From: DASWNP01 sp035537095
GTDB taxonomy: Bacteria > Acidobacteriota > Blastocatellia > Pyrinomonadales > Pyrinomonadaceae
Direction of reading: 5' to 3'
Length of the DNA stretch: 13,682 bases
Assembly: GCA_035537095.1 (NCBI GenBank)
Contig: DATLMV010000028.1
Span: 1-13,682, forward strand
Part shown: positions 6,476 through 12,461 of the stretch, piece after piece
Layout: every line of letters starts with the position of its first letter
Numbering within the stretch: the first letter of the stretch is position 1
Translations under genes and position numbers: made by a program
Notes under the pieces: model-generated
Seen by the model: the letters and a program-made list of their open reading frames with translations, nothing else
Told to the model about the DNA's origin: nothing
The model's database searches: none

Positions 6476-8419
6476 TCAATGACGACGTTTGGGAGTCTCT
6501 TTGTCGTTGCCGTTGATTGCCAGATATGTGTAAGCGTCAATCCGCGATTCGTAAAAGTTCACCATCTCCGTGCCTTCGGCCTCCGACAGTTCGCCGCGCT
6601 TGACGCGTTGCGCGACCTGCCTGCGGAAGCCTTCGTGCAACTGCCCGCGCTCGTAGCGCACACGCCCCAGAGCCTCGCCGACGGTCGTGCCGCGCACCAC
6701 TTTCTTAATCAGATAACCTTCCTCGTCTATGAAGATGTGCGCCTCGTTGGGCACGCCGAAGAGGTTGTGATTGTTGCCCATCACCTCCTGATACGCGCCG
6801 ACGAGCATGAAGGCGATGTAGTAGGGCTCGTCCTTCACCAGCGAATGAAGCTCAAGCACCTGCTTGACATCGTGCAGGTCAACGAACTTATCAACGACGC
6901 CATCGGAATCGCACGTGATGTCGCAGAGCGTGGCGTATTCGGTCGGCGGCTTGTTGAGACGGTGAATGGGGACGATGGGAAAGAGTTGGTCGAGCGCCCA
7001 ATGGTCGGGCACGGAGCGGAAGACCGAAAAGTTGGTCAGGTACTTGGCGCGCAGCAGGCGACGCAACTCGGTGAACTCTTCGGAGACGTACTCGGCCTGC
7101 TGCGCGTACTTGTCGGCACGCTCGCAGACATCCCAGAAGAGCACCTCGCCCTTGGCGCGGTCTTCCAGAGAGATGAGGCCGAGATTGAAGAGCGTGAAGA
7201 GTTCGTCGCGGTGTTCGAGCGCGTCGTGATAGTACTCGCGATAGTTTTTGACGTTGATGGTCGCGCGCAGGTCGCCGAGTTCGACGACGACTTGCGGGTC
7301 GTCTTCGTCAATCTCAATCGGCGTGATGTCTTCGACGACCGTTTCCACTTCGTCGAGGACGTTCGTCACGAGAAGGGCGTGATAGGCGGCGAGGTAGCGG
7401 CCCGACTCCTGAATGATGGTCGGGTGCGGGACGTTCTCGTCGTCACAGACCTGCATGATGGTATAGACCACGTCGTTGGCAAACTCCTGCGCCGTGTAGT
7501 TGGCGGAGGAATCAAACGCGGTCTTTGAACCGTCGTAATCAACGGCCATCCCGCCGCCGACATCGAGGAGTTCGATCGGAACCTTCATCTGGTGAATCTT
7601 CGCATAGACGCGCGCCGCCTCTTTCATCGCGTTCTTGATGCGTTTGATGTCGGTCAGTTGCGAGCCGATGTGGAAGTGCAGGAGGCGCAGCATCGAGATG
7701 CGGTCAACCTCCTGCAAGCGGCGGATGACTTCGAGCACTTCGGTGGTCGTCAGCCCGAACTTGGCCGCCTCGCCGCCCGACTTTTCCCAGCGTCCCGAGC
7801 CTTTGGAGTAGAGTTTGACGCGGATGCCGATGATGGGCATGCCCTGATCGTCGTCGTAGCGTTCGGCGTTGCGGAGGATGTGGTCGAGTTCGCTCAGTTT
7901 CTCGATGACGATGATGACGCGCTTGCCGGAGCGCGCGCCGAGGAAGGCCAACTCGATAAACTCCTCATCCTTGAAGCCGTTCAAGACGAGCAGGCTGTCG
8001 GGCGATTGGTCGAGGGCGAGCGCGCCGTAGAGTTCGGCCTTCGAGCCCGCTTCGAGTCCGAAGTCGTAGCGCGAGCCTTCGCGCAGGTACTCCTCGACGA
8101 CCGCGCGGTTCTGGTTGACCTTCATCGGGTAGACGCACATGTGCGAACCCTGATATTCGTATTCGCGGATGGAGTTGCGAAAGGCGCGTTGCAGTTTGCG
8201 CACCTGAGCGGTGACGAGTTGGGGAAATCGCAAAAGCACCGGAGCGGAAATGCCGCGCCGTTGAAGGTCTTCGATGATCTCCTTCACGTCGGCGGCGCGC
8301 CCCTGGTCGCTCTCCGAAGGATGCACGACGAGATTGCCCTTGCGATTGATGCCGAAGTAACCGGCCCCCCAATTCTCTATGCCATATGTTTCGAGCGTCT
8401 GTTCGATGGCCGTGGTCAA
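6476..8419 (-). CDS. speA: Biosynthetic arginine decarboxylase
   Basis: The 647-residue protein is a fold III PLP enzyme of the SpeA type, decarboxylating arginine to agmatine in the cytoplasm, the first step toward putrescine. The family's opening TYGIENWGAGYFGIN is present. The PLP lysine is Lys100 in VYPMKVNQ, the substrate/PLP region includes HFHIGSQLTD (248-257) and DVGGGMAVDYDG (286-297), QESGRYL is at 337-343, and the active-site cysteine from the partner subunit is Cys503 in CDSDG. Length is normal for the 630-660 residue family. The start codon appears to be TTG at 8419 (minus strand), because AGGAG stands 8 bases upstream, no in-frame ATG occurs in the conserved N-terminus, and the family sequence begins there. 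A promoter and a leader of about 115 bases lie upstream. The deoxyhypusine-synthase-like gene follows 93 bp downstream on the same strand. Confidence 0.96.
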   Translation of the reverse strand: MTTAIEQTLETYGIENWGAGYFGINRKGNLVVHPSESDQGRAADVKEIIEDLQRRGISAPVLLRFPQLVTAQVRKLQRAFRNSIREYEYQGSHMCVYPMKVNQNRAVVEEYLREGSRYDFGLEAGSKAELYGALALDQSPDSLLVLNGFKDEEFIELAFLGARSGKRVIIVIEKLSELDHILRNAERYDDDQGMPIIGIRVKLYSKGSGRWEKSGGEAAKFGLTTTEVLEVIRRLQEVDRISMLRLLHFHIGSQLTDIKRIKNAMKEAARVYAKIHQMKVPIELLDVGGGMAVDYDGSKTAFDSSANYTAQEFANDVVYTIMQVCDDENVPHPTIIQESGRYLAAYHALLVTNVLDEVETVVEDITPIEIDEDDPQVVVELGDLRATINVKNYREYYHDALEHRDELFTLFNLGLISLEDRAKGEVLFWDVCERADKYAQQAEYVSEEFTELRRLLRAKYLTNFSVFRSVPDHWALDQLFPIVPIHRLNKPPTEYATLCDITCDSDGVVDKFVDLHDVKQVLELHSLVKDEPYYIAFMLVGAYQEVMGNNHNLFGVPNEAHIFIDEEGYLIKKVVRGTTVGEALGRVRYERGQLHEGFRRQVAQRVKRGELSEAEGTEMVNFYESRIDAYTYLAINGNDKETPKRRH

Positions 8420-8463
8420 CTTCGGGTCTCCTGCCTCCCTGTCTGTTCGCGGTGCGGGTTAGA

Positions 8464-8510
8464 CCAGCCAGAGCCGCCTCGCCTTCGTCGGCCCCGGCTG
8501 CTGCGGCTGG
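8464..8510 (-). promoter_or_regulatory. Possible stem-loop in the speA leader
   Basis: CCAGCC (8464-8469) can pair with GGCTGG (8505-8510), and AGCCGC (8472-8477) can pair instead with GCGGCT (8503-8508). These two stems share bases and so exclude each other. They fall between the candidate speA promoter and the TTG start. The region is GC-rich, so chance pairing is quite possible. Confidence 0.25.
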
Positions 8511-8540
8511 AGAGTAAATGGTTGGAAAACTTGACAGCGC

Positions 8541-8569
8541 AATGTAACAAAAAAACGGGGGTGGGTCAA
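8541..8569 (-). promoter_or_regulatory. Candidate speA promoter
   Basis: On the minus strand TTGACC (8564-8569), a 17-bp spacer containing seven T in a row, and TACATT (8541-8546) make a reasonable sigma70-type promoter (5/6 and 4/6). Transcription would start near 8534, leaving a leader of about 115 bases before the TTG start. Confidence 0.45.
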
Positions 8570-8590
8570 AAACTATTTTTTTCGCCCCCA

Positions 8591-8604
8591 TGCAATTTGT
8601 TGCA
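8591..8604. promoter_or_regulatory. Small inverted repeat, possible operator
   Basis: TGCAATTTGTTGCA is a perfect 5-bp inverted repeat (TGCAA, 4 bases, TTGCA) 22 bp upstream of the speA -35 box and about 100 bp upstream of the glnA promoter. It lies in the AT-rich middle of a divergent control region, a typical place for a dimeric regulator to bind. No specific regulator is recognised. Confidence 0.3.
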
Positions 8605-8683
8605 CGCCCTTAAGCCGACACGCCAGAAAGGTTTAGCTCCATCTGCGGAGGCCGCCGGAGGCCGGTTTCCGCCCCCCCCGGTC

Positions 8684-8704
8684 GTGAAACCTTAGTGAAA
8701 CCTT
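8684..8704 (+). promoter_or_regulatory. Direct repeats overlapping the glnA -35 box
   Basis: GTGAAACCTT occurs twice in tandem (8684-8693 and 8695-8704) with an 11-base period, about one helical turn. The second copy overlaps the TTGACA -35 box. The core AAACCTT also appears inverted (AAGGTTT) at about 8629-8635. This is the layout of a repressor or activator site. The regulator is unknown. Confidence 0.35.
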
Positions 8705-8730
8705 GACAGTCGCAGACGCGCGTTTATAAT
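8703..8730 (+). promoter_or_regulatory. Consensus sigma70-type promoter of glnA
   Basis: Perfect TTGACA (8703-8708), a 16-bp spacer and perfect TATAAT (8725-8730) give a transcription start near 8737 and a 5' leader of about 130 bases before the glnA ATG. A T-run of 7 follows shortly after the start site. The strength of this promoter suits an abundant enzyme such as glutamine synthetase. Confidence 0.75.
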
Positions 8731-8867
8731 GCGTGTTTTTTTAGCGTCAATTTGATTTCTATGACGCACGCTGCTCCGCACCCGTCGCACCACACGCAAG
8801 CTCGAACCGCTGCCCCCATCCGGCGGCTCATACCTTCAACACTCCCAAAACTTAAGCAGGAGACATC

Positions 8868-10289
8868 ATGAACGCAAAAACGGCCTTGAAGTATGCTGAA
8901 GACGAGGAGGCGAGGTTTATCTCCGTTCGCTTCACAGACCTCATCGGCGCATGGCATCATCTGACCTTTCCCATCCACGAACTCTCCGAGGGCTCCTTCG
9001 AGGACGGCTTCGGCTTCGACGCTTCATCCTTGCGCGGTTGGGCTTCGATTCACGAATCCGACATGCTGCTCGTCCCAGACCCGGCGCGGATGTGGATGGA
9101 TCCCTTCTCCGAAGAGCCGACGATGTGTCTCATCGCCAACGCGGTTGACCCGATCACCAAAGAGGGCTACGGACTCGACCCGCGCTCCGTCGCGCAGCGC
9201 GCCGAGAGCTACCTGCGGTTCACAGGACTGGCAGACATCTGCAACTTCGGCCCCGAGGCCGAGTTCTTCGTCTTCGACAACGTGCAGTTCCAGAACGGCC
9301 CGAACGCCGCCGGTTACAGCGTTGACGCCGACGAAGCACATTGGGCGTCGGGCCGCGCGGAGAACGAAAGCTACGGCGCGAATCTCGGTTATCGCGTCCG
9401 TCACAAAGAGGGCTACGTGCCCGTGCCGCCGACCGACAGTCTCAACGACCTGCGCTCGGAGATCACAGTCACGCTTGAGCGTTGCGGCATCACGGTCGAG
9501 TGTCATCATCACGAAGTCGCGCCGATGCAATGCGAGATTGACTTCCGCTACTCGACCCTGCTCGGCACAGCCGACAACCTGCAACTCTTCAAGTACATCG
9601 TCCGCAACGTCTCTTATCAATTCGGCAAGGCCGCGACCTTCATGCCCAAGCCGCTCTACGGCGACAACGGCTCCGGCATGCATTGTCATCAGAGCCTCTG
9701 GAAAGACGAGAAGCCGCTCTTCGCCGGGGACGGCTACGCCGGACTCTCCGACATCGCGCGCTTCTACATCGGCGGCCTCCTGAAACACGCCGCCTCGGTC
9801 GTCGCCTTCGCCGCGCCGACCACCAACAGCTACAAGCGTCTCGTCCCCGGCTTTGAAGCGCCCGTCAATCTCGCGTACTCGGCGCGCAATCGTTCCGCCG
9901 CCATCCGCATCCCGATGTTCTCCACGAACCCGAAGCTCAAGCGTCTTGAGTTTCGTCCGCCCGACCCCTCGTGCAACCCCTATCTCGCCTTCTCGGCCAT
10001 GCTGCTCGCCGGTCTCGACGGCATCCAGAACCGCATTGACCCCGGCGAACCGCTCGACAAAGACATCTACGACCTGTCGCCCGAACAGTTGAAGAACGTG
10101 CCCAGCTTACCCGGCTCGCTCGACGAGGCGTTGAACGCGCTCGAAGCCGACCACGACTTCCTTCTCAAAGGCGACGTGTTCACCCCCCAACTCATCGAGC
10201 GTTGGATTACCTATAAACGCGAACGCGAAATCCAACCCCTCCGCATGCGCCCGCACCCTCTGGAGTTCGCAAATTACTTCGACATCTAA
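8868..10289 (+). CDS. glnA: Glutamine synthetase, type I
   Basis: The 473-residue enzyme makes glutamine from glutamate, ammonia and ATP, and works as a cytoplasmic dodecamer. The family marks appear in order: DGFGFDASSLRGW (46-58, with the Asp51 latch), FGPEAEFFVFD (127-137) with metal-binding Glu130 and Glu132, the ATP-binding segment KPLYGDNGSGMHCHQSLW, the substrate/ammonia region NSYKRLVPGFEAPVN, and RNRSAAIRIP. The C-terminal loop KDIYDLSPEQ carries Tyr401, equivalent to the tyrosine adenylylated in E. coli GlnA, and the protein ends HPLEFANYFDI. This places it in the GSI-beta, adenylylation-regulated class, consistent with a glnE gene 3 kb downstream. Start: ATG at 8868 with AGGAG five bases upstream. 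It has its own strong promoter and is divergent from speA. A long palindrome begins 6 bases after the stop. Confidence 0.97.
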   Translation: MNAKTALKYAEDEEARFISVRFTDLIGAWHHLTFPIHELSEGSFEDGFGFDASSLRGWASIHESDMLLVPDPARMWMDPFSEEPTMCLIANAVDPITKEGYGLDPRSVAQRAESYLRFTGLADICNFGPEAEFFVFDNVQFQNGPNAAGYSVDADEAHWASGRAENESYGANLGYRVRHKEGYVPVPPTDSLNDLRSEITVTLERCGITVECHHHEVAPMQCEIDFRYSTLLGTADNLQLFKYIVRNVSYQFGKAATFMPKPLYGDNGSGMHCHQSLWKDEKPLFAGDGYAGLSDIARFYIGGLLKHAASVVAFAAPTTNSYKRLVPGFEAPVNLAYSARNRSAAIRIPMFSTNPKLKRLEFRPPDPSCNPYLAFSAMLLAGLDGIQNRIDPGEPLDKDIYDLSPEQLKNVPSLPGSLDEALNALEADHDFLLKGDVFTPQLIERWITYKREREIQPLRMRPHPLEFANYFDI

Positions 10290-10294
10290 ACCCG

Positions 10295-10429
10295 CGAATA
10301 AGCAGAAAAACGCAGGGAAACGGGGAAACGGTTAAAGGGGCAAAGGGAAAAACGACAGCATCTGTCTTTAACCCTTTCCCCTTTTAACCCTTTGCCCCTT
10401 TCCCCCTTTGCCCCTTTCCCCTTTATTCG
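10295..10429. repeat. 135-bp purine/pyrimidine imperfect palindrome after glnA
   Basis: CGAATAA (10295-10301) is complementary to TTATTCG (10423-10429), and the centre is a perfect hairpin GACAG-CAT-CTGTC (10354-10366). Between these the left arm is made of purine words (GGGAAAC, GGGGAAAC, GGTTAAAG, GGGGCAAAG) and the right arm of their complements (CCCTTT, CCCCTTTT, AACCCTTTG, CCCCTTTCC) with a 7-8 base rhythm, so most of the length can pair with small bulges. It lies in the gap between convergent genes and would fold at the 3' end of glnA mRNA. It could be a transcription terminator, an mRNA stabiliser or a miniature repeat element. The rhythm resembles the short tandem heptamer repeats known from cyanobacterial intergenic regions, but I cannot claim kinship. 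Confidence 0.75.
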
Positions 10430-10467
10430 TATCCGTGCTGTTTGAATCTTCAGTCTTAAAGGCGAGA

Positions 10468-10497
10468 CCGCCGCGCTTCCCCCTCGAAGCGCGGCGG
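10468..10497. repeat. 12-bp GC-rich hairpin
   Basis: CCGCCGCGCTTC (10468-10479) and GAAGCGCGGCGG (10486-10497) form a perfect 12-bp stem with loop CCCCTC. No T-run follows on either strand, so it is not a classical terminator. It is the first of three consecutive hairpins. Confidence 0.65.
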
Positions 10498-10501
10498 CCT
10501 C

Positions 10502-10548
10502 TAGGCGCGGTTCGCCCGCCCGTCTCGCACGGGCAGGCGATGCGCCTA
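10502..10548. repeat. Nested palindrome, about 47 bp
   Basis: TAGGCGC (10502-10508) pairs with GCGCCTA (10542-10548); inside, CGCC pairs with GGCG and GCCCGT with ACGGGC around a CTCGC loop, leaving small internal bulges. It resembles a REP-type palindrome. It is the second of three hairpins in the glnA to response-regulator gap. Confidence 0.6.
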
Positions 10549-10569
10549 CGGGATGGTGCACTCATCCCG
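10549..10569. repeat. 7-bp hairpin abutting the previous palindrome
   Basis: CGGGATG (10549-10555), a 7-base loop GTGCACT and CATCCCG (10563-10569) form a perfect stem starting at the base after the preceding palindrome. It ends 23 bases before the response-regulator stop codon. No T-tract is present. Confidence 0.5.
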
Positions 10570-10592
10570 AAAGACCAATACTGTGTCGAACT

Positions 10593-11915
10593 CTAATGCT
10601 TTATTGAACTAATCTTCAGCAGTCGCGCGATGGTCTCGACCAGAGTGTGGATGTCCTCCGGTTTTCGTAAGAAGACGTTTGCGCCCGCCGTGTGTGCCTC
10701 CTTCACGCAATCGCTGGCCGAGAGGATCACAATCGGCGTCTGCTCGCGGTGCGGAAGTTTGCGCGCCGCCGAGACGATCTCTATCCCGCCGACGTTCGGC
10801 AACTCACAATCGAGCAGCAGCAGGTCGAAGTGAGATGCGCTCTCGACCAACCGCAACGCCGCCGCGCCGTCCGCGCAAGTCTTGACCCGCCAGCCCTCCA
10901 ATTCCAGAGTCTCGCGCACGGCGTCCGCGACAATCGAGTTATCCTCCACGTGCAGAATCCTGATGTGCCGCATCCGGCCACCCTCCGCAGGCGGGCGCGT
11001 CGAGCCTTGCGTCCCGCCGATGATGCTCCGCTTGCGCCGGATAATCGGCGACCGCGCGTGCAGCAGGCTCTTGTGCCTCGTGTTGAGCAACGCGACCAAA
11101 CTGTTGTGATGCTTGAAGCCCAACAACTGCGCCGCCTTCGACACCCTCCCGCCCGTCTCGCGCAACGCCCGCCCGATGACCCCCGCCTCATACCGCCGCA
11201 CGTCCTCCCATAACGAAAACTCCTCCCAACCTTGCCCGCTCGCCCTGCTCAACTCCTCCGCGACATCACGCTCGCGCGTCCTCTCACGCCCGCGCGAAGC
11301 CGCCCCCTCGAACGCTTCGAGTTTTTCCTCGACCAGACGGAGCGCCCAGCACAGGCTCAAGTTCGACCGGCGCAAGATGACCGTATCCTGCGACTGCTCA
11401 AGCAGTTCCGCCGCACGCAACGCCGCCTCGCACAACTCTCTCAGTTCCAGATGCTCGCCCAACTCCTCCGCCAAAACCAACGCCGCCAGCCCCGCGCGCT
11501 CCCCGTCTCCCGCCCCGTACGCCGCGTCGAACGCCCTCTCAAAAGAGACCCGCGCCCGCCTGTGATGACCCAGACGCGCCAGCGCCGTCCCCTGCGTCAG
11601 CAAAGCATCGGCGAACAACAGGTCGTCTCCGGGGCTCTCCAATGTCTCCAGCACCGACTGCGCGAGCCTCCAAGCCTCGATGTTTTTACCTTCGGCGAGC
11701 ATGATTCGCGCCAGTTTTTCGTCCACCTGCGCGACGTGCGACTTATCTTCGAGATCGGCAAACAAACGGCGCGCCTCTTCTAAGGCTCTCCGCGCCTGCT
11801 CGTAGTCGCCTGCTTGCTCGAATCCTCTGGCGGCTTCGCAACGAACCCGCGCGGATTCCTCGGGGTCGAACGATGAGTCAGCGTTTTGGCGGAGCAATTG
11901 TTTGGCTAAGTTCAT
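10593..11915 (-). CDS. TPR / Fis-type HTH / receiver-domain fusion regulator
   Basis: The 440-residue protein has three parts. Residues 1 to about 205 are TPR-like helices (AGDYEQARRALEEARRLF, ALARLGHHRRARVSFERAFD). Residues about 240-286 are a Fis-type helix-turn-helix (GRALRETGGRVSKAAQLLGF, then KHHNSLVALLNTRHKSLL), a probable DNA-binding domain. Residues about 318-440 are a response-regulator receiver with the acidic pair Glu324-Asp325, phospho-acceptor Asp369 (LLLLDCELP), Ser399 and Lys418 (LRKPED), all present. A receiver at the C-terminus behind a TPR-HTH unit is not the usual order. No kinase lies nearby. The TPR-HTH half resembles a family I associate with Acidobacteriota. Start: ATG at 11915 (MNLAKQLLRQ); an alternative TTG at 11945 would add ten residues. 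Inside the gene an ATG at 10973 with GGAGG eight bases upstream could yield the receiver alone. Target genes are unknown. Confidence 0.85.
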   Translation of the reverse strand: MNLAKQLLRQNADSSFDPEESARVRCEAARGFEQAGDYEQARRALEEARRLFADLEDKSHVAQVDEKLARIMLAEGKNIEAWRLAQSVLETLESPGDDLLFADALLTQGTALARLGHHRRARVSFERAFDAAYGAGDGERAGLAALVLAEELGEHLELRELCEAALRAAELLEQSQDTVILRRSNLSLCWALRLVEEKLEAFEGAASRGRERTRERDVAEELSRASGQGWEEFSLWEDVRRYEAGVIGRALRETGGRVSKAAQLLGFKHHNSLVALLNTRHKSLLHARSPIIRRKRSIIGGTQGSTRPPAEGGRMRHIRILHVEDNSIVADAVRETLELEGWRVKTCADGAAALRLVESASHFDLLLLDCELPNVGGIEIVSAARKLPHREQTPIVILSASDCVKEAHTAGANVFLRKPEDIHTLVETIARLLKISSIKH

Positions 11916-11959
11916 GTGAGGAACGCCTTTACATATGCTTGTCAAAAAACTTGCATCCA

Positions 11960-12006
11960 GACAAACAAAAACGCATCCTAACTCGCCATGAAGTTAGGAT
12001 GCGTTT
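11960..12006 (-). terminator. Intrinsic terminator upstream of the TPR-HTH-receiver gene
   Basis: AAACGCATCCTAACT (11969-11983) and AGTTAGGATGCGTTT (11992-12006) form a perfect 15-bp stem with an 8-base loop. On the minus strand the stem is followed by TTTTTGTTTGT (11970 down to 11961), a good U-tract, so it terminates minus-strand transcription. It stands about 45 bases upstream of the regulator's start codon and no minus-strand gene is seen further upstream, so it may be an attenuator in the leader or may end an unrecognised small transcript. Confidence 0.8.
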
Positions 12007-12018
12007 ATGCAATCCGTT

Positions 12019-12061
12019 TGGGTGACCTATCGGGGTCTGCATCTCGTGCTCAATACACCCA
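12019..12061 (-). promoter_or_regulatory. Possible branched RNA structure upstream of the terminator
   Basis: TGGGTG (12019-12024) can pair with CACCCA (12056-12061), enclosing two small hairpins, GACC/GGTC (12024-12037) and GCA/TGC (12039-12049). This would be a three-way junction just 5' of the intrinsic terminator on the minus strand, the layout of a riboswitch or attenuator leader. It matches no riboswitch class I recognise, and the helices are short. Confidence 0.25.
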
Positions 12062-12461
12062 TCTCTTTAACTGTCAAATACCTTTCAGGAGAAAATCACG
12101 TCGAAACTCTGCGCGGCGGTCGTGTTCCGTATCCGCGCGCTTTCATTTGAAACGACGACGGCTCTCGCCGCTCTCGCCGTCGCCCGTGAACCGGGAGGGC
12201 GACATGTCAACGTGATTCGGATGTCTGTTTGAGAGTACCGGAAAGCCAGATATGCCCGGCGAGGTGGCACTCATGGCGCGAGAGATTACATCTGTGCGGA
12301 GTAGAATGCAATAGATTTCTTTCGCGGCGCGTGCCGGGCACGCGCATACTGCGAAAATGCCGGAGAGAAAATCCGGTCGTTGAATGAGCGGGCGTTCTCA
12401 AGCGGGGAAGTCCGTTTTCAATTTGGAGAATCTCTCGCGTGCGGGGGCTTGAGTTATCGAG
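12062..12461. other. 400-bp non-coding stretch with several hairpins
   Basis: No convincing gene is seen between the regulator leader and the acetyltransferase. It contains CGACGGC/GCCGTCG (12156-12182) enclosing a CTCTCGCCG tandem duplication, TTTCATTTGAAA (12141-12152), an 8-bp hairpin at 12327-12345 within a wider TTTCGC/GCGAAA pair, and CCGGA/TCCGG (12360-12376). CGCGAGAGATT at 12277-12287 is repeated in inverted form at 12429-12439. It probably holds promoters for the genes on both sides, but none can be fixed with confidence. Confidence 0.4.
12327..12345. repeat. Perfect 8-bp GC hairpin
   Basis: GCGCGTGC (12327-12334), loop CGG, GCACGCGC (12338-12345). It is flanked by TTTCGC (12320-12325) and GCGAAA (12351-12356), which extend the pairing with a bulge. 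It has no U-tract on either strand. Confidence 0.55.

Noticed and set aside
8531..8536. TTGACA on the plus strand upstream of glnA.
   Set aside because: No -10-like sequence lies 15-19 bases downstream; the promoter at 8703-8730 is far better.
6479..8695. Long open frames antisense to speA and its upstream region.
   Set aside because: They mirror the codon-position GC bias of speA, show no recognisable domain, and overlap a fully conserved enzyme; the same holds for long antisense frames over the agmatinase and the deoxyhypusine-synthase-like gene.
10350..10430. Repeat rhythm in the glnA downstream region as a possible CRISPR array.
   Set aside because: Units are 7-8 bases with no unique spacers; two complementary arms indicate a palindrome.
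10286..10565. Minus-strand open frames with Lys/Gly-rich repeats (KGKGAKGERGKG).
   Set aside because: They are translations of the purine-rich palindrome arm, not protein.
11923..11945. TTGACA at 11940-11945 on the minus strand as a promoter just before the regulator gene.
   Set aside because: No -10-like sequence follows before the start codon.
12050..12077. TTGACA on the minus strand (12072-12077) as promoter of the TPR-HTH-receiver leader.
   Set aside because: The sequence at the right distance (TATTGA) matches the -10 consensus at only three positions, so it is not listed as a promoter, although a promoter in this area would suit the attenuator idea.
11988..12270. Short open frames on both strands in the region between the regulator and the acetyltransferase.
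   Set aside because: Low-complexity Arg/Ser-rich translations, no ribosome-binding sites, and overlap with the terminator and hairpins.
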